DNA of 64,000 nt from Pyxicephalus adspersus (taxonomy: Eukaryota > Chordata > Amphibia > Anura > Pyxicephalidae), in assembly GCF_032062135.1 (NCBI RefSeq), contig NC_092868.1:49333163-49397162 (forward strand). The letters run 5' to 3'. Of the stretch, positions 1 through 11,200 are shown piece by piece. The notes below the pieces were generated by a model. The model had not been told where the DNA came from, did no database searches, and saw only the letters and a program-made list of their open reading frames with translations. Made by a program: the position numbers and the translations under genes. Numbering within the stretch: position 1 is the first letter of the stretch; every line of letters starts with the position of its first letter.

Positions 1-250
1 ATCGCAGAAGGGGAATTTTTACACAAGTGCAGTGAGATCGGCTCCCCCCCCCCATTACAGCTGGCTACGTCACTGATCTTACTCCTGCAGTGCGAGATCG
101 GGTAATGTGCCAAGAAGAATGAGGAAGAAGGAAGTGAAGATGGTGGCGCCCAAAGGAATTCTAGGATGACGCGGGACCAGCACTACGCGATTTGCGGGAT
201 TAAATGTAGGTGTATTTTTTTTTATTTTCAGTATAGTTCCACTTTAATAC
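1..250 (-). repeat. Interspersed repeat, 'ACGTCA/GGTGGC' family, partial copy
   Basis: This stretch shares a scattered signature with 12640-13030 (opposite orientation), 54000-54440 and 63205-63490: a CTACGTCA block, an AAGAAGAA-rich block, then AAGATGGTGGCGCC and a GCGGGACC block. It is cut by the window edge. It encodes nothing recognisable and is probably a non-autonomous element. Because RPL22 runs leftwards from 2449, this copy would lie in or beyond RPL22 intron 1. The strand assignment is arbitrary, set opposite to the 12640 copy. Confidence 0.5.
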
Positions 251-283
251 AAAGTATTACAAAAAAAGTTTTCTTGCTTAAGT

Positions 284-1080
284 TTATGTAAAGATTTTCC
301 AACAAGAATAGAGACAGGGCAGAGACAGATAGGAATTTGTTAGGGACATTAAAGAACTGAAGTGTGGCATATAAAATGAAGGGGGACATGATTCGGCCCC
401 CCACACCTCTATAATGAGTTCTTTATAACCGCCCGAGGAAATCTCAATGGGCAAAGCTGCAGCAGGCATTGCAGGGAATCTTACCAAATATTCCTAAAAT
501 GTTACTGCAGATTTACAAGAATGCCCATCAGCTAGTGCTAGAAACAAGATACATTTACAATGGTAACACAGAACAGCTCCACATTACCAAATTTGACATT
601 CAAAGATTTTGCAAAGTAAAGCAGAGCACACAAGTTAAAGACGCGTTGCTGGAAATGATCTTTCATGATAAAACACAGCAAACTTTATGTTCTATGGAGA
701 GGGGGGAGCGATGGAGCGCACCATGCCGTACCCTCCTCCTGCCTTGTATAAAAGTCGTTCCTGGACCAACTGTGGGAGATCCATGAACAATGTCCGACAA
801 CCGCTGTACACGTCAGAATCTTACCCAAGACAAGCACAGCCATTCATCCCGGGCAATGATTATCTGATGTGTGGTTGGGCAGCTATCTTCCTTAATTATG
901 AATTGGTAAACGGATTTAATAGAAATTGTATTATTCTTGTGTAAAAATGGTATATTTTTATAGTGTTCCATCTGAACTTGTCATTACTTGGCAGCAACCT
1001 AAAGAATATGAATACCAACAGTAATGGGTGGTGGATATGCAAAAGGAAAGACTCTACCTTATTATATAGTGGTACCAGCC
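284..1080. other. Non-coding stretch, presumed RPL22 intron 1
   Basis: I see no exon, RNA gene or recognised repeat here. I looked on the minus strand for the second RPL22 exon (lysine-rich start, then the conserved Asp-Cys-Thr-His-Pro stretch) and did not find it, so that exon must lie left of the window. Short open frames in this stretch show no family resemblance. Confidence 0.4.
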
Positions 1081-1083
1081 CTC

Positions 1084-2040
1084 CCCCTACAAACCCATCC
1101 TAAGCAGGGGTGGAGGAGGTGAGACATTGGTAGAGTCATGGGGGGACATTGTTACTGCAAGGGACATGGGGGGACATATTATTGCTGGATAGGTATGGCC
1201 GGGGGGGGGGTTACAACAAGTAATGGAGAATTTGGGGGGGAAGATGGAAAAGTGGGGTTCATGTAATTCAGAAGAGGGGGGCAAAGTACTACCAGTTTTT
1301 AGGAACCGACGGGGGGAGGGGGGCATGGATATATGGTAATGGAGGGTATTCATGCATAAATGGTTATATGTGTGTGTGTGAGGGAGTACTACCAGTTTTG
1401 GGGATAATCAGAAGTGGGGAATAGGGGAAAAGGCACCTGCATTATTATTATTAAACGGGATATATCTATATATATATATATATATCACCAACATATTACA
1501 CAGCGCTGTACATAAGATAGGGGTTGCAAATGACAGACAGACACAGAGGAGGAGAGGACCCTGCCCAGAAGAGCTTACAATCTAAGTGGTGGGGGAAGTC
1601 TCATACAATACGAGGGGACATATGGAGTGATGGGAAGTAGTGAGAGTTTTAAGAGACAGAAGATGGGTAGGCAAGTATACAAAAGATGTGTTTTGAGTGC
1701 TCTATTAAATGAGTGGAAATAAGGAGCAAGCCGAATGGGACGAGGAAGACCATCCCAGAGAGTCAGGACAGCTCTAGAAGTCTTGGAGCCATGCGTGTGA
1801 TGAGGTTATGAGTGAGGAAGTCATCATCCATGATGGGGGGGGGGGGCACCCAAATAATTAGTTATGATGTGTGTGTGAGGGGGGTACTACCAGTTATGAA
1901 CAATTAGGGATGGGGGACTGGAGTACAACCCGTTTTGGGTAAGTTTGGGGTGGGGTATAGGGGCAGAGGCACATGCATTTTTGATATGGGGGGGGGGGGA
2001 GTTACTACCAATCACGAGGAATTGCAGTTGTGGGGGCAGA
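1084..2040. repeat. Decayed G-rich minisatellite, interrupted by an L2 insertion
   Basis: The plus strand has repeated runs of 7-11 G, and the words GGGGGGACAT and AGTACTACCAGTT recur (for example near 1285, 1386, 1875 and 2000) on both sides of an L2-like fragment at 1441-1829. This looks like an old tandem array split by a LINE insertion. The G runs could form quadruplexes on the strand that is the RPL22 template side. No coding content is supported. Confidence 0.55.
1441..1829 (-). mobile_element. L2-like LINE 3' end fragment
   Basis: Reverse-oriented 3' tail of the same LINE family seen at ten other places here. It begins with the (ATT)n tail, then the word family ACAGCGCTGTACAT, GGGTTGCAAATGACAGACAG and GAGCTTACAATCTAAG, and continues into the end of the reverse-transcriptase frame. 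The frame is broken. It interrupts a G-rich minisatellite. Confidence 0.8.
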
Positions 2041-2437
2041 TTATTTTATACACAGATCTGCTTATGACAATGCCGGGCCGAGCGATCTGCACATGGAGAC
2101 CCGGCCTGTGTACCGGGAACCCCTCACACCCTCCCCCGATCACCTCCCAATCATCACCCCGGGTAGGTTACCGTCACATACTATCTATAGAGGCTGCAAA
2201 CAGCCGGCCCCCTCCCATACAGACGCAGCTCTGTCCGCCCTATGATGAGGCCTCCCAGCAGGCCGCACTCCACACGCTCAGCACACCGCTCTGTCAGCAC
2301 ACGGCGGCCACCAGACACAACCCGACCTCTCGGCTCTGATCCCCCTCCATACAGAGGACCTAACCAGAGCTGTGAGGTCGGGCCCGGAGCTCTGACGACT
2401 GCCCAACACTCAAAAATCCGAGGAGCACGATACACAC

Positions 2438-2449
2438 CTGGGGAGCCAT
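2438..2449 (-). CDS. RPL22: RPL22 exon 1, coding part (Met-Ala-Pro-Gln), rest outside window
   Basis: On the minus strand a strong Kozak context (GTCGCCATGG) begins four codons, Met-Ala-Pro-Gln. They end exactly at a splice donor, CAG|GTGTGT. A pyrimidine tract typical of ribosomal-protein mRNAs lies about 20-30 bases upstream. RPL22 begins Met-Ala-Pro in vertebrates, and many ribosomal-protein genes have such a tiny first exon. RPL22 is the divergent left neighbour of RNF207 in human. The protein is a component of the 60S ribosomal subunit. Seen: start, donor, TOP tract, CpG setting. Inferred: gene identity, from these plus synteny. Only four codons are present, so identity cannot be proven from coding sequence. 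Confidence 0.6.
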
Positions 2450-2462
2450 GGCGACCTCAGAT

Positions 2463-2483
2463 GGCTGAAAGGAAGAGGAGGCC
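2463..2483 (-). promoter_or_regulatory. TOP-like transcription start of RPL22
   Basis: Minus-strand sequence CCTCTTCCTTTC fits the 5' terminal oligopyrimidine motif of ribosomal-protein mRNAs (a C at the start, followed by 4-15 pyrimidines). The likely first base is the C near 2477. In known genes this motif places translation under mTOR/LARP1 control; applying that here is inference. Confidence 0.55.
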
Positions 2484-2805
2484 GCTGCGCATGCGCTATG
2501 AGAGGCAGAGACCGCCGCGCACGCGCTTTGCAAAGATCTACCTCCATCGCGCACGCGCTCTAAACAACCAGGCCTGAGCACTCGAGCGCGGAGCTGATCG
2601 ACTTCTCCAAGAGTCAGTCGAGCGCTGAGCTAATCGATAAGATCTCTACTGCACATGCGGGCAGAGTGCCATCTTTATAGGGATTCAAACTACAGAACTG
2701 TACCAACTCTGCCAGATTTCTGGGCACAGACCCTGCTAGGCTTGTCTTTCCATTAGTTTTACATTATATAAAAATAATGGTATGAAATACTATAGTTGGG
2801 TATAG

Positions 2806-3620
2806 TATTATTATTATTATTAACAAACAGGATTTATATATAGCCAACCTATTACGCAGTGCTGTACATTAAAAAGGGGTTGCAAATAACAGACAGATAC
2901 AGTGACACCGGAGGAAAGGACCCTGCTCCCAAGAGCTTACAATCTAGTAGGTGAGGGAAGTAACACACAATAGGAGGCGGATATGGATTGGTGGGAAGTA
3001 GTTACGGTTTCAAAATACAGAAGAAGACAGGTAGGCAAGTTTGAAAACATGGGTTTTGAGTGCTCGTTTGAATGAGCGGAAAGTAGGAGCAAGCCAAATG
3101 GGATGAGGAAGACCATTCCAGAGAGTCGGCGCAGCTCTAGAAAAGTCTTGGAGCCATGCATGTGATGAGGTTATGAGTGAGGAAGTCATTAGTAGTAGGT
3201 CGTTGGAGGAGCAGAGAGAGTGGCTAGGGGGTAGTTTTCTATCAGGGCAGAAAGGTAAGTGGGACAATAACTGTGGAGGGATTTGAAGGCAAAGCTTGAA
3301 TTTGATTCTCAGGTGTAATGGAAGCCAATGAAGAGAACTACAAAGAGAGGCAGCAGAAGAGGAGCGGAGGCAAGGATGGATGAGTCTGGCTGCAGCATTC
3401 ATAATAGATTGTAGAGAGGAGGATGTTACAGTAGTCCGGACGAGAGATGATAGGAGTGTGTATAAGGAGTTTGGTGGTCTCTGGGGACAGGTAGGGGTGG
3501 ATTTTGGAGATGTTGTGAAAGTGACAGGACCTGGAAATGTTCTGAATATGGGGGGTAAATGAGAGGGCAGAATCACAGGTGATGCCAAGACAACGTGCCT
3601 GAGGGGAGGGACATGGTATG
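2806..3620 (-). mobile_element. L2-like LINE, 3' part with end of reverse-transcriptase frame
   Basis: Read on the minus strand, this gives a decayed reverse-transcriptase C-terminal region. It has the family words SALSFTPHI near the start, NAAARL and LHWLP in the middle, and APTLWNGLP then [11 protein letters not shown] at the end. The 3' UTR with the TGTACAGC..CTG tail and an ATT-type microsatellite end follow. It is 5'-truncated, as is usual for LINE insertions. It is not a host gene, although an open frame of 237 codons crosses it with frame changes. Confidence 0.85.
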
Positions 3621-3629
3621 CAATGATGA

Positions 3630-4770
3630 CGTCCATAGAATAATACACAAAGTCACCAAAAAGCTCTGGAAAAAATGCCTCAACATTTATTTTACCACTG
3701 CCCATCTCCCAATGCCCATTCACGATTTATTTATGGTGCAATGGGACTTCTGAGTCCTATGGGGCCTTTAGGTTCTTTAGGGGCCCTGTGTGGGTGTGTT
3801 GTTGCACAGATGTTAGGCCAGTTCCTGGCCTATTGTATTGTTAATACACTAAAAATTGAGGTTTTACCCCAAACAACCCCTATATTCATCCACAAGACCA
3901 TAGAAGCAAGCTATTGTCGAATAAAAGACACTGGAAACCTGGCACTGCCATGGGGACACGTCCCAAGGCCAATAATCAAATTGAAGTATTTCCCTAAAGA
4001 GAGAGAGAATCTGACATTCCCTCATGTGAAACAATTACTGGCAATAAAACACCTGGACCTGGAGCATTCCCACCGGGGAATGTTTGAGGGAAGTCAGATT
4101 TTCTATTTTTTTTAAATAGAGCCCATACAATTGTTAGTTCTACCTAACAACCCTAACACACTGACAATATGACAATCGTTCTATACAAAGGGCTCAGGGT
4201 TATCATTTCCAAGAACGTATTGACTTTTTTAACTCTGACCAGGGAAAAAAACTACTCACTACATTTTAGGCTGATTCATATTTCTGGTTGTGATCATGTG
4301 AATCCTTTTTAACTGAAAAGTTTGCAAAATTGCAATTGAACAAAATTGCTGCAAACCCGAGGATACAACTGGACCTCATCCCTATTGCTCTCCACATAAT
4401 GGACATTTTGATGAAGCCTCCTAAGTTCTGGTTTAAATCATTTTACACCTTTGCACTTTTAAAAACCATCTGACCTTGTTCATGCCGATGTCCACATTCT
4501 CCATTTCTCCGTATGTAAAGCAAGCATAGAAATTAGGTTGCTCGTGCATGCTTCTTTTTGTGCGGTGTTGTATTTTGCATAGGTTTCTGTTTTTCTGACT
4601 ACTAAATTTATATGGTTTATAATTGTGAGGGGTCATTAAATTCTGTGGTCACTGGGGTGCAAGAATAAAAGTAAAATGGGGTAGCAATGGTGGGCATAAC
4701 AGCAACAGAACATTAATATATACAGTATATATATTGAACAGAAGCTTGGTCTTCTGAGTGGTGCACAAGG
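3630..4770. other. Intergenic stretch without recognised feature
   Basis: Between the L2 fragment and the minisatellite I see no splice-flanked exon, RNA gene or repeat family member. A 146-codon open frame at 3675-4115 has no recognisable domain, no supporting splice sites and low-complexity Gly/Leu stretches, so I do not call it a gene. Confidence 0.4.
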
Positions 4771-4774
4771 CAGT

Positions 4775-5115
4775 GGCCATGTGTACAGGTATGTTGGTCT
4801 TCTGAAAGATACACAGTGCAATGGCCATGTGTACAGGTATGTTGGTCCCCTGATGGTATGTACTGATGTGGCCATGTGTACAGGTATGTTGATCTTCTGA
4901 AAGATACAAAGTGCAATGGCCATGTGTACAGGTATGTTGGTCCCCTGATGGTATGTACTGCAGTGGCCATGTGTACAGGTATGTTGGTCCCCTGATGGTA
5001 TGTACTTTTGTGGCCATGTGTAGAGGTATGTTGGTCCCCTCATGGTATGTACTGCAGTGGCCATGTGTACAGGTATGTTGGTCCCCTGATGGTATGTACT
5101 GCAGTGCCCATGTGT
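4775..5115. repeat. Minisatellite, 47/48-bp unit, about 7 copies
   Basis: GGCCATGTGTACAGGTATGT recurs at 4775, 4823, 4870, 4918, 4965, 5012 and 5059, with a decayed copy at 5106. Spacings are 47 or 48. Two unit types exist, one with TCTTCTGAAAGAT and one with TCCCCTGATGG, in the order A-B-A-B-B-B-B. The unit length is not a multiple of three, so the repetitive minus-strand open frames here are artefacts. Confidence 0.9.
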
Positions 5116-5237
5116 GTAGGTTTTCTAAATTCTAGACAAATGTGATTTTACATTATTAATTATTTTATTTACATTGTAATTATTATTTTCTTCAGGTTTT
5201 TAGTCCCTTTACCAGCAAGCCGATATTGTCCCTTTAA

Positions 5238-5459
5238 GTGGGGTCTATTTTAGAGATCTCACTCTGCACCGAGCAGCTCATTAGTGGAAGATATTTGGTT
5301 CTGGCAGAGCGTTGTCACTCTAGATACCGTCCACACGTCACCGCCATGTATCCTGCCCAGGGGAAAGCTAACACATTTCTGTCATTCCTCCCTGCACCAC
5401 AAGCCAAAGCCAGAGGGAAGGGGCGCCGCCAGTACCCACCAAAGAGCCAGTATAACAAG
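5238..5459 (+). other. Exon-like segment upstream of RNF207 (candidate 5' exon)
   Basis: A well-contexted ATG at 5346 (ACCGCCATG) opens 38 codons rich in Lys/Arg/Gln/Pro. The frame runs without a stop to a near-perfect donor, AAG|GTAAGT, at 5459/5460, and an in-frame TAA sits just upstream at 5235. The next exon-like acceptors downstream are at RNF207 exon 1. Joining to AG at 8020-8021 would put this frame in phase with the RNF207 start, while joining at 8018-8019 would make it an overlapping upstream frame. I do not recognise the peptide. It may be a 5' UTR exon of RNF207, an unknown gene's exon, or chance. Confidence 0.3.
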
Positions 5460-5811
5460 GTAAGTTCAGTCCTTTCATTAAGTTTGGAGGAAATCTAATT
5501 TATTTTTATACTTTTATATCTTTATATTGTTGGGGGACATTGCAGGAAAAAAAGGAAGAGATAAAGTATCTGTACTGCCCATAACCATCAGGTTCCAGCT
5601 ACGGCTCTGTGTTATACAGCACAATATCAAGAAATGGGAAACACAAACATTTAAACTTTTCTCCACATTTATTAAATATGTTCCTAAAATCCTCATTTCC
5701 ATGAACAAATGAGGCAAAAATAAATAAATAAAATTAGCTAATATAGGAATAGTTAGACAGCTGCAGTCTCAGCGTTTTAATCATTTCTATTACAATATTT
5801 TAGTGCATTTG

Positions 5812-6075
5812 AGCGGTGATTCTTCAACAAGGTTCTTAGGGTTGCTAGGGGTTCTTTGAGCAATGAGCACCTTGTTCCTCTCAGGTCACTTACCACTGCC
5901 ACCAATGGATCTGTAAGGGTGACAATATTCCCACTGGCTAACAATGTAAGAATCATTAATCTCATTAACCTCCAGGTAATGAATTGGGCATATCATTATT
6001 ATTGGCAGGGGTTCCCTGAGACCTGAAAGTTATTTCAAGGGTTTCCCATATGAAAAAAGTTGAAAACGCTTCTTT
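5812..6075 (+). repeat. Interspersed repeat, hAT-like family, copy 1
   Basis: Similar words (TTCTCAAC-like end, AGGGGTTCCTT, TCTGTAAGGGTGA, CCTGAGACCTGAAAG, then a TTTCAAGGGTTTCCC end) occur in the same order at 40893-41190, and reversed at 26475-26735. The ends resemble hAT/Charlie termini. No coding frame remains. Confidence 0.55.
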
Positions 6076-8010
6076 AGATTAATTTAGTATCACAACATTT
6101 GTACTTCCTATGGCCTCCACCTTGTTGCTATGTGCTGCATCCTTGCTGAGACTCAGGGGTCACCCTACCCAATGTTAATAATTCTGTGTTTGGTGTCTGC
6201 TGGAGAGTTGAACTATCTACGGGTTTTTTATACCTCCCAGGTACTCCGGTGTTGAAACATGGCTGGGCCTGGAGGTCTGAACAGGTCTTACCATGTTGTG
6301 GTTTATTTGATTTGATTTTATGATCTGTCCCTCCGTGGTGTCACCTCTCTGCTGCATCAGAGGGGGGAGAACACAGAGAGAATGTTTTATCAGGAGCTGG
6401 GTGAATCCAGGGTGAAAGGGAACATAGCTGCCAAGTATGATGAGGATATTTCTCCACTGGAGCCTCCAACAGGTATCAGTATCCATTAGACACCATTCAT
6501 TCCTGGAATATCATTGTTGGTAGATCTGAACTTTTTAAGAAATGGAATAAAAAGGTATGAGTTTAGGATCAATGCCCCTTTTTGGTATTATAAACGAATA
6601 GAATTATATTGCACTAATGGACCTTTTTTAATATTTTAAAAGTTTTGGGAAGATTGACGATTCAGGTTCTAACTACAGTATTGTATTTTTTCCCATAATC
6701 ACCAATTGTGAAACAGGAGTCTGACCCAGTTACAAATAGTTACAATGGATATGTTGGTCAGAATGCAGGTGTGAAGTTTCTGACCTTTATATTTCATATT
6801 CTGGACAGTTTGCAATAGTGTTATTTAACTGTTTAATAATACCGTAAGTGTTTAATAATGTGCCTGAAAAAGGGAAAGCAGATCCCTGAAATGTGTCGGA
6901 TTCTTGTCTGATTTGGTACAGCCATGGCTTTAAGAGTGCGGTGCTCTTGACTTTTCACTGCATTGGTGTACAAAGCAAACAAAGCTCCAGTACAGTTAGG
7001 CTGTTGACAAATCAATCTTTGACCATTGTTTGCTTTGGACTGTGATTTTAATTAATTATTTCATGCATTTCTTACCCTAAAGGGTGATGAAACCTATATC
7101 TGATATTTCGGTCAAGGGTGCACGCTGGTGGGTTGAATCACCCACTGACATCCAGGCACCATGATGGCCAGTTTCCATAACCTTACGGGGGTGTCATATA
7201 GGGTGTCCCCTGCTGGGCTATTTGGTTTATCCTGACAACTACCGCATCATTACAGAACACAGTAGAGATGCAGTGGCAGGTGGGAGAAACCAAAGCACAT
7301 AGTCAGGGTAGTAGTGACACCTGGAGCTTTTTATGACAGCAAAAATTTACATCATTACCAATCAGGCATTGGCATAACATGTGATAAAAATATTCCAACT
7401 ACATTCTGTCCATATACGTATCCTACCTGCCTTTGTCATCTGTGTAAAATACACAATTCTCCCATTTCATAGTACATTGGTGCTGGTGGAAATTCATCTG
7501 TCAGCCTTATTGGCTTGTTTACTCAGCAATTAGAAGCCTATTTCCTGCTGTTCATACATCAATGAAATATTCAGGTACAATGTCATGCCAAATGTTGCCC
7601 CCTCGATAAACTTATACGTGTGTGTATACTGAAACACACTTCCAGTGAGCTCAGGGCCTGAGGGAAAATTCATTTAAGTCAGTTTACACATTTTAGGACT
7701 GAGCAGATTCTGTTCCAAAAAATAAAAATGATGTTGCAAAGGTATTGGAGGGTGAAGGGGAACTTTGATTTTAAATCTGCTTTAGTCTGTGCATTATATA
7801 TCTGCCTGAAGCTTGGCAAACAGCTCTGGCCCAGGAAAAACATGTTTTTGAACCTGCTGGTTACTTTGGCATTTTAGGGGTTATCATATGGACGTTTAGG
7901 GCTGCCTTAAGTGTTGCCTCGTATATTGACATTTTTTAATTGGCCCATTGTATATGGTGTTGTCTTTTATACCTTTATTATGTATTTATGATTGATATAC
8001 ATTTGTATCG
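6076..8010. other. Region upstream of RNF207 exon 1, mostly unassigned
   Basis: This stretch contains a weak hammerhead-like motif copy (6861-6903) and otherwise no recognised exon or repeat. If the 5238-5459 segment is an upstream exon, this is RNF207 intron sequence; otherwise it includes the promoter. No TATA box or CpG cluster was seen near 8000. Confidence 0.35.
6861..6903 (+). other. Hammerhead-like motif, decayed copy
   Basis: CTGAAAA, then a stem GGGA/TCCC around a short loop, then TGAAATGTGTCGG. It keeps the central stem and the GAAA-YGYGTCGG part of the motif described at 24948-24985, but the outer stem is not preserved. Confidence 0.3.
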
Positions 8011-8021
8011 TGCTCACAGAG

Positions 8022-8212
8022 ATGTCTGGAGGAATATTCTCACCCCTGGAAAATCTGCAGGACCTGGAGAATGCCGGTTGCCACCCATTGGCCTGTTACT
8101 TGTGCCATGAGCAGTATGAACATCCGTGTCTGCTGGACTGCTACCATAGCTTCTGTGCCAGCTGTCTCCGAGGCAGGACCATAGACAGTAGACTTCCCTG
8201 TCCTCTCTGTGG
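8022..8212 (+). CDS. RNF207: RNF207 coding exon 1 (RING finger)
   Basis: Residues 1-63 plus two bases of codon 64. The start ATG follows CACAGAG directly, so an acceptor just before it suggests at least one non-coding upstream exon. It holds the entire C3HC4 RING: Cys25-x2-Cys28, Cys40-x-His42-x2-Cys45-x2-Cys48, Cys60-x2-Cys63. The donor is GG|GTAAGT. The family N-terminus Met-Ser-Gly is present, which fixes the start. Confidence 0.95.
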
Positions 8213-11200
8213 GTAAGTGGCTTCAATTATAATCAATACAGACATGCAGAATTTTATGTGTCAATTTACTGGGTTTCCTGCAGATCTCTATGGTTCTTCT
8301 CTCAACACTACTTAATGTGTATATCAGTACTATACAAGGCTCCTAATATGAGAATTATAATGCATATGTTCCTTCTGTTTCTCACCATCGTCCAACCTTT
8401 CTCTCTGACCAGAAACAGCAATTGGTGGAAATTGCTTTCACCAATGCATGCAGTAGGGTTTTGCTGGGTGGGGTGTCTTAGGGTTTCATGGTTACAAGTA
8501 GGAACGTGTGGGGTTGGGTGTTAGGGGTACATAGGTGATGGGTGTGATGGGGTGTGAGTTGTATATACGGAGGGTATGTGATGGGTTTATATAAGGATGT
8601 CATAGAGTTGGATATGGTGGACGGGGGATATATGTAAGTTTATACAGGGGGATGTCATGCGGTATAAATAGTACATGATGGGAGTTGGGGGATAGGATGT
8701 AAGGAGCGTTTTGAACTGGTGAGGACCCATCAAAAGTTTTCTCATTTTTATCTATACCTCTCTACTATATCCTAAATATAGAAGCTCCATTTCTGCTTTG
8801 GACAACCTCTTCATAAAAGTGTTAATGTTTTTTATGATTGCTTCTAGTGCTTTACAATAGATAAGACCCGTTACACTGGCCCATGTTCTCCTTAGCATGT
8901 TTGTTTGCTCAGGATATCCATATTAGTCATTTTGTCCTCACCTTCAATATATATTGAGAACTATTTCAGTCTTATATCTCAGTTATATATTAAACATGAT
9001 CGGGCAGGATCCTCTTCTTCTTCTCCCAAGTCATTGTTTGTACTTGCCTGGTATGAAGGTTTGTCATCTGCAGCTCCTATTTATTGTACAGCGCTACATA
9101 ATATGTTGTTGCTTTATAAATACAATTTAATGACATTATTATTAAGTGATAGAGAACAGTACATACAAAAATATAGATTTTTAGCATATATCAGGATAGT
9201 ACAAGGCAGGAATGAAATAAGAGCGAGGTGTTCTGGGTGGAAGCCAAAAATACAGAATATAGGCATTGCATCATATGTAAGGGGGGGGCGGGTAGATGGG
9301 AGAAAAAAAATGAAACAAAAAATGAAATTATTGTAATGCTGAAAACACATTTCTGAAACACGTTTCTCCTTTGAGGTGCGTTGTTCGGTAATATACACAT
9401 GACCACAACACACATTAATGTAAGCTCATGCCTGTAAAGTGGGTTACATGCGGTACATGCTATTTATTTTTTCTACTTATCATGCTCCAAAGTTGTCACC
9501 TCATCATCCCAGGGCCTGAGACTGACTACACGTGGTTTGGCTCAAACACATCAGGCTGGCATGGTCCACAGTTGTCACCATGAGAAAACCCCAATCCGAG
9601 AAATGCCTTTTAGGTATACAATACTCACAAAAAAAATACAGATGCTGCAAGAATGGTGTTTCTATTTTTGTGATCACTATATAATTTATATAGAATAGGG
9701 CAACCTCAAAGATCTGAAGTTAGTACAGAAGTCCATTTCAATTTAGAATCTAATTCAAACTCCTGTTCTTTGCCTTCAAATCCCTCCACAGTTCTTGTCC
9801 CACTCTACCTTCCTGATAGAAAAATACTCCCCCAGCCGCTCTCTTTGCTATTCCAATGACCTACTAATGACTTCCTCACTCATAACCTCATCACACGCAC
9901 GGCTACAAGACTTTTCTATAGCTGCCCCGACTCTCTGGAATGGTCTTCCTCGTCCTATTCGGCTTGCTCCTACTTTCTGCTCATTTAAAAGATCACTCAA
10001 AAACCCATTATTTTAAACTTGCCTACCCATCTTCTGTCTTGTAAACCCTCAATACTTCTCACCACTACATATATCCCCTCCTATTACTTCCCCCACCTCC
10101 TAGATTGTAAGCTCTTCGGGCCAGGGTCCTCTCCTCCTGTATCACTGTCTGTATCTGTCTGTCATTTGCAACCCCTATTTAATGTACAGCGCTGCGTAAT
10201 ATGTTTGCACTATATAAACACTGTTTATTAATAATAATAATAAAAATAATAATATTAATAATAATAATAAGTAGAAAAACGTAGCATAGGAGGTATAGAG
10301 GTGAGAATGAACAGAATTTAGCTTTATCATATATGGAAAAAAAGCAAATATCTGATAGGTTGATGTGATTTTATTTTTTGCAGTTTCCTATTGGATAAAC
10401 ACATACAAGGGGTAAAGGCTACGTGCTTCCTGTGACCTTCCCAAATTGTAAAATTCTATAGAAAGACAAGAAATGTTACATAGACATAAAAGCAAAGATT
10501 GCACATCGCTATAGCTGACGGGTGATATACAGGTCACATAATGCTGAGAATATACAGACAACTGTACGTTGCTGCGAGCACCTACACATAACAATCCGGC
10601 AGATCAGAAAGGCTTTAGCTTGGGACAGCTGCAGGATAAGTGCTTCTACTTTTAGCTCAGACAGAATGTGAGGACAAAGACTGCTGGGGACACTGGACAG
10701 GAACTGATAACAGAGGCCTATTATCCCAGAGCCAGATTGCTGTCATGCTGGAAGGTGCTGATAGCGTCTCATTTTTAAATGAAACCCATTTAAACCGAAT
10801 TATTATCATAGGTTTAATTCACATAAACATACAAAAGAAAACTGGGACTTTTAAGGCAGTAACAATAATTGGTATCATAAGTATATTCAAAATATATCCA
10901 TTTATTTAAAATCATATCAAACATTAAAACAATAACATTCATTCATTTCATCTCTAAAAATCACATAAAATCTTTACCAAGAATGGTGTACAATTCCAGA
11001 TAAATAGAACTATTTATTCGTTCTAGAGTTCTCTACGCGTTTCGCATCATCCGCTTCTTCAGGAGATCTAGAAGGTTTACATATTCATCACCATTAGATA
11101 TTAGCACATTATTCACAATATGTCTTTTTATTTAAAAAAAAAACAGTATACACTTACATCTATTGGTGAGATTTCTGAAGGAGAGATCTTTATATATTCC

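Larger units (their letters stand above)
2050..2660. promoter_or_regulatory. CpG-rich promoter region of RPL22
   Basis: CpG dinucleotides are dense here compared with the AT-rich surroundings, as expected for a CpG-island promoter of a housekeeping ribosomal-protein gene. It contains the TOP-like start and first codons of RPL22 on the minus strand. The first exon of RNF207 could in principle also start nearby, but no plus-strand exon was recognised. Open frames in this block are by-products of the GC content. Confidence 0.6.

Noticed and set aside
2181..2581. Several overlapping Arg/Pro-rich frames on both strands
   Set aside because: By-products of a CpG-rich promoter with few stop codons; none has domain resemblance except the first four codons of RPL22 on the minus strand.
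3010..3723. Long minus-strand open frame of 237 codons
   Set aside because: It reads the end of an L2-like reverse transcriptase ([18 protein letters not shown]) and its UTR; it is a decayed LINE, not a host gene.
3675..4115. 146-codon open frame
   Set aside because: No recognisable domain, no splice context and low-complexity stretches; probably chance.
4636..5064. Minus-strand frames with repeated Gly-Pro-Thr-Tyr-Leu-Tyr-Thr-Trp-Pro
   Set aside because: All three frames are translations of a 47/48-bp minisatellite; the unit is not a multiple of three, so no repeated protein is encoded.
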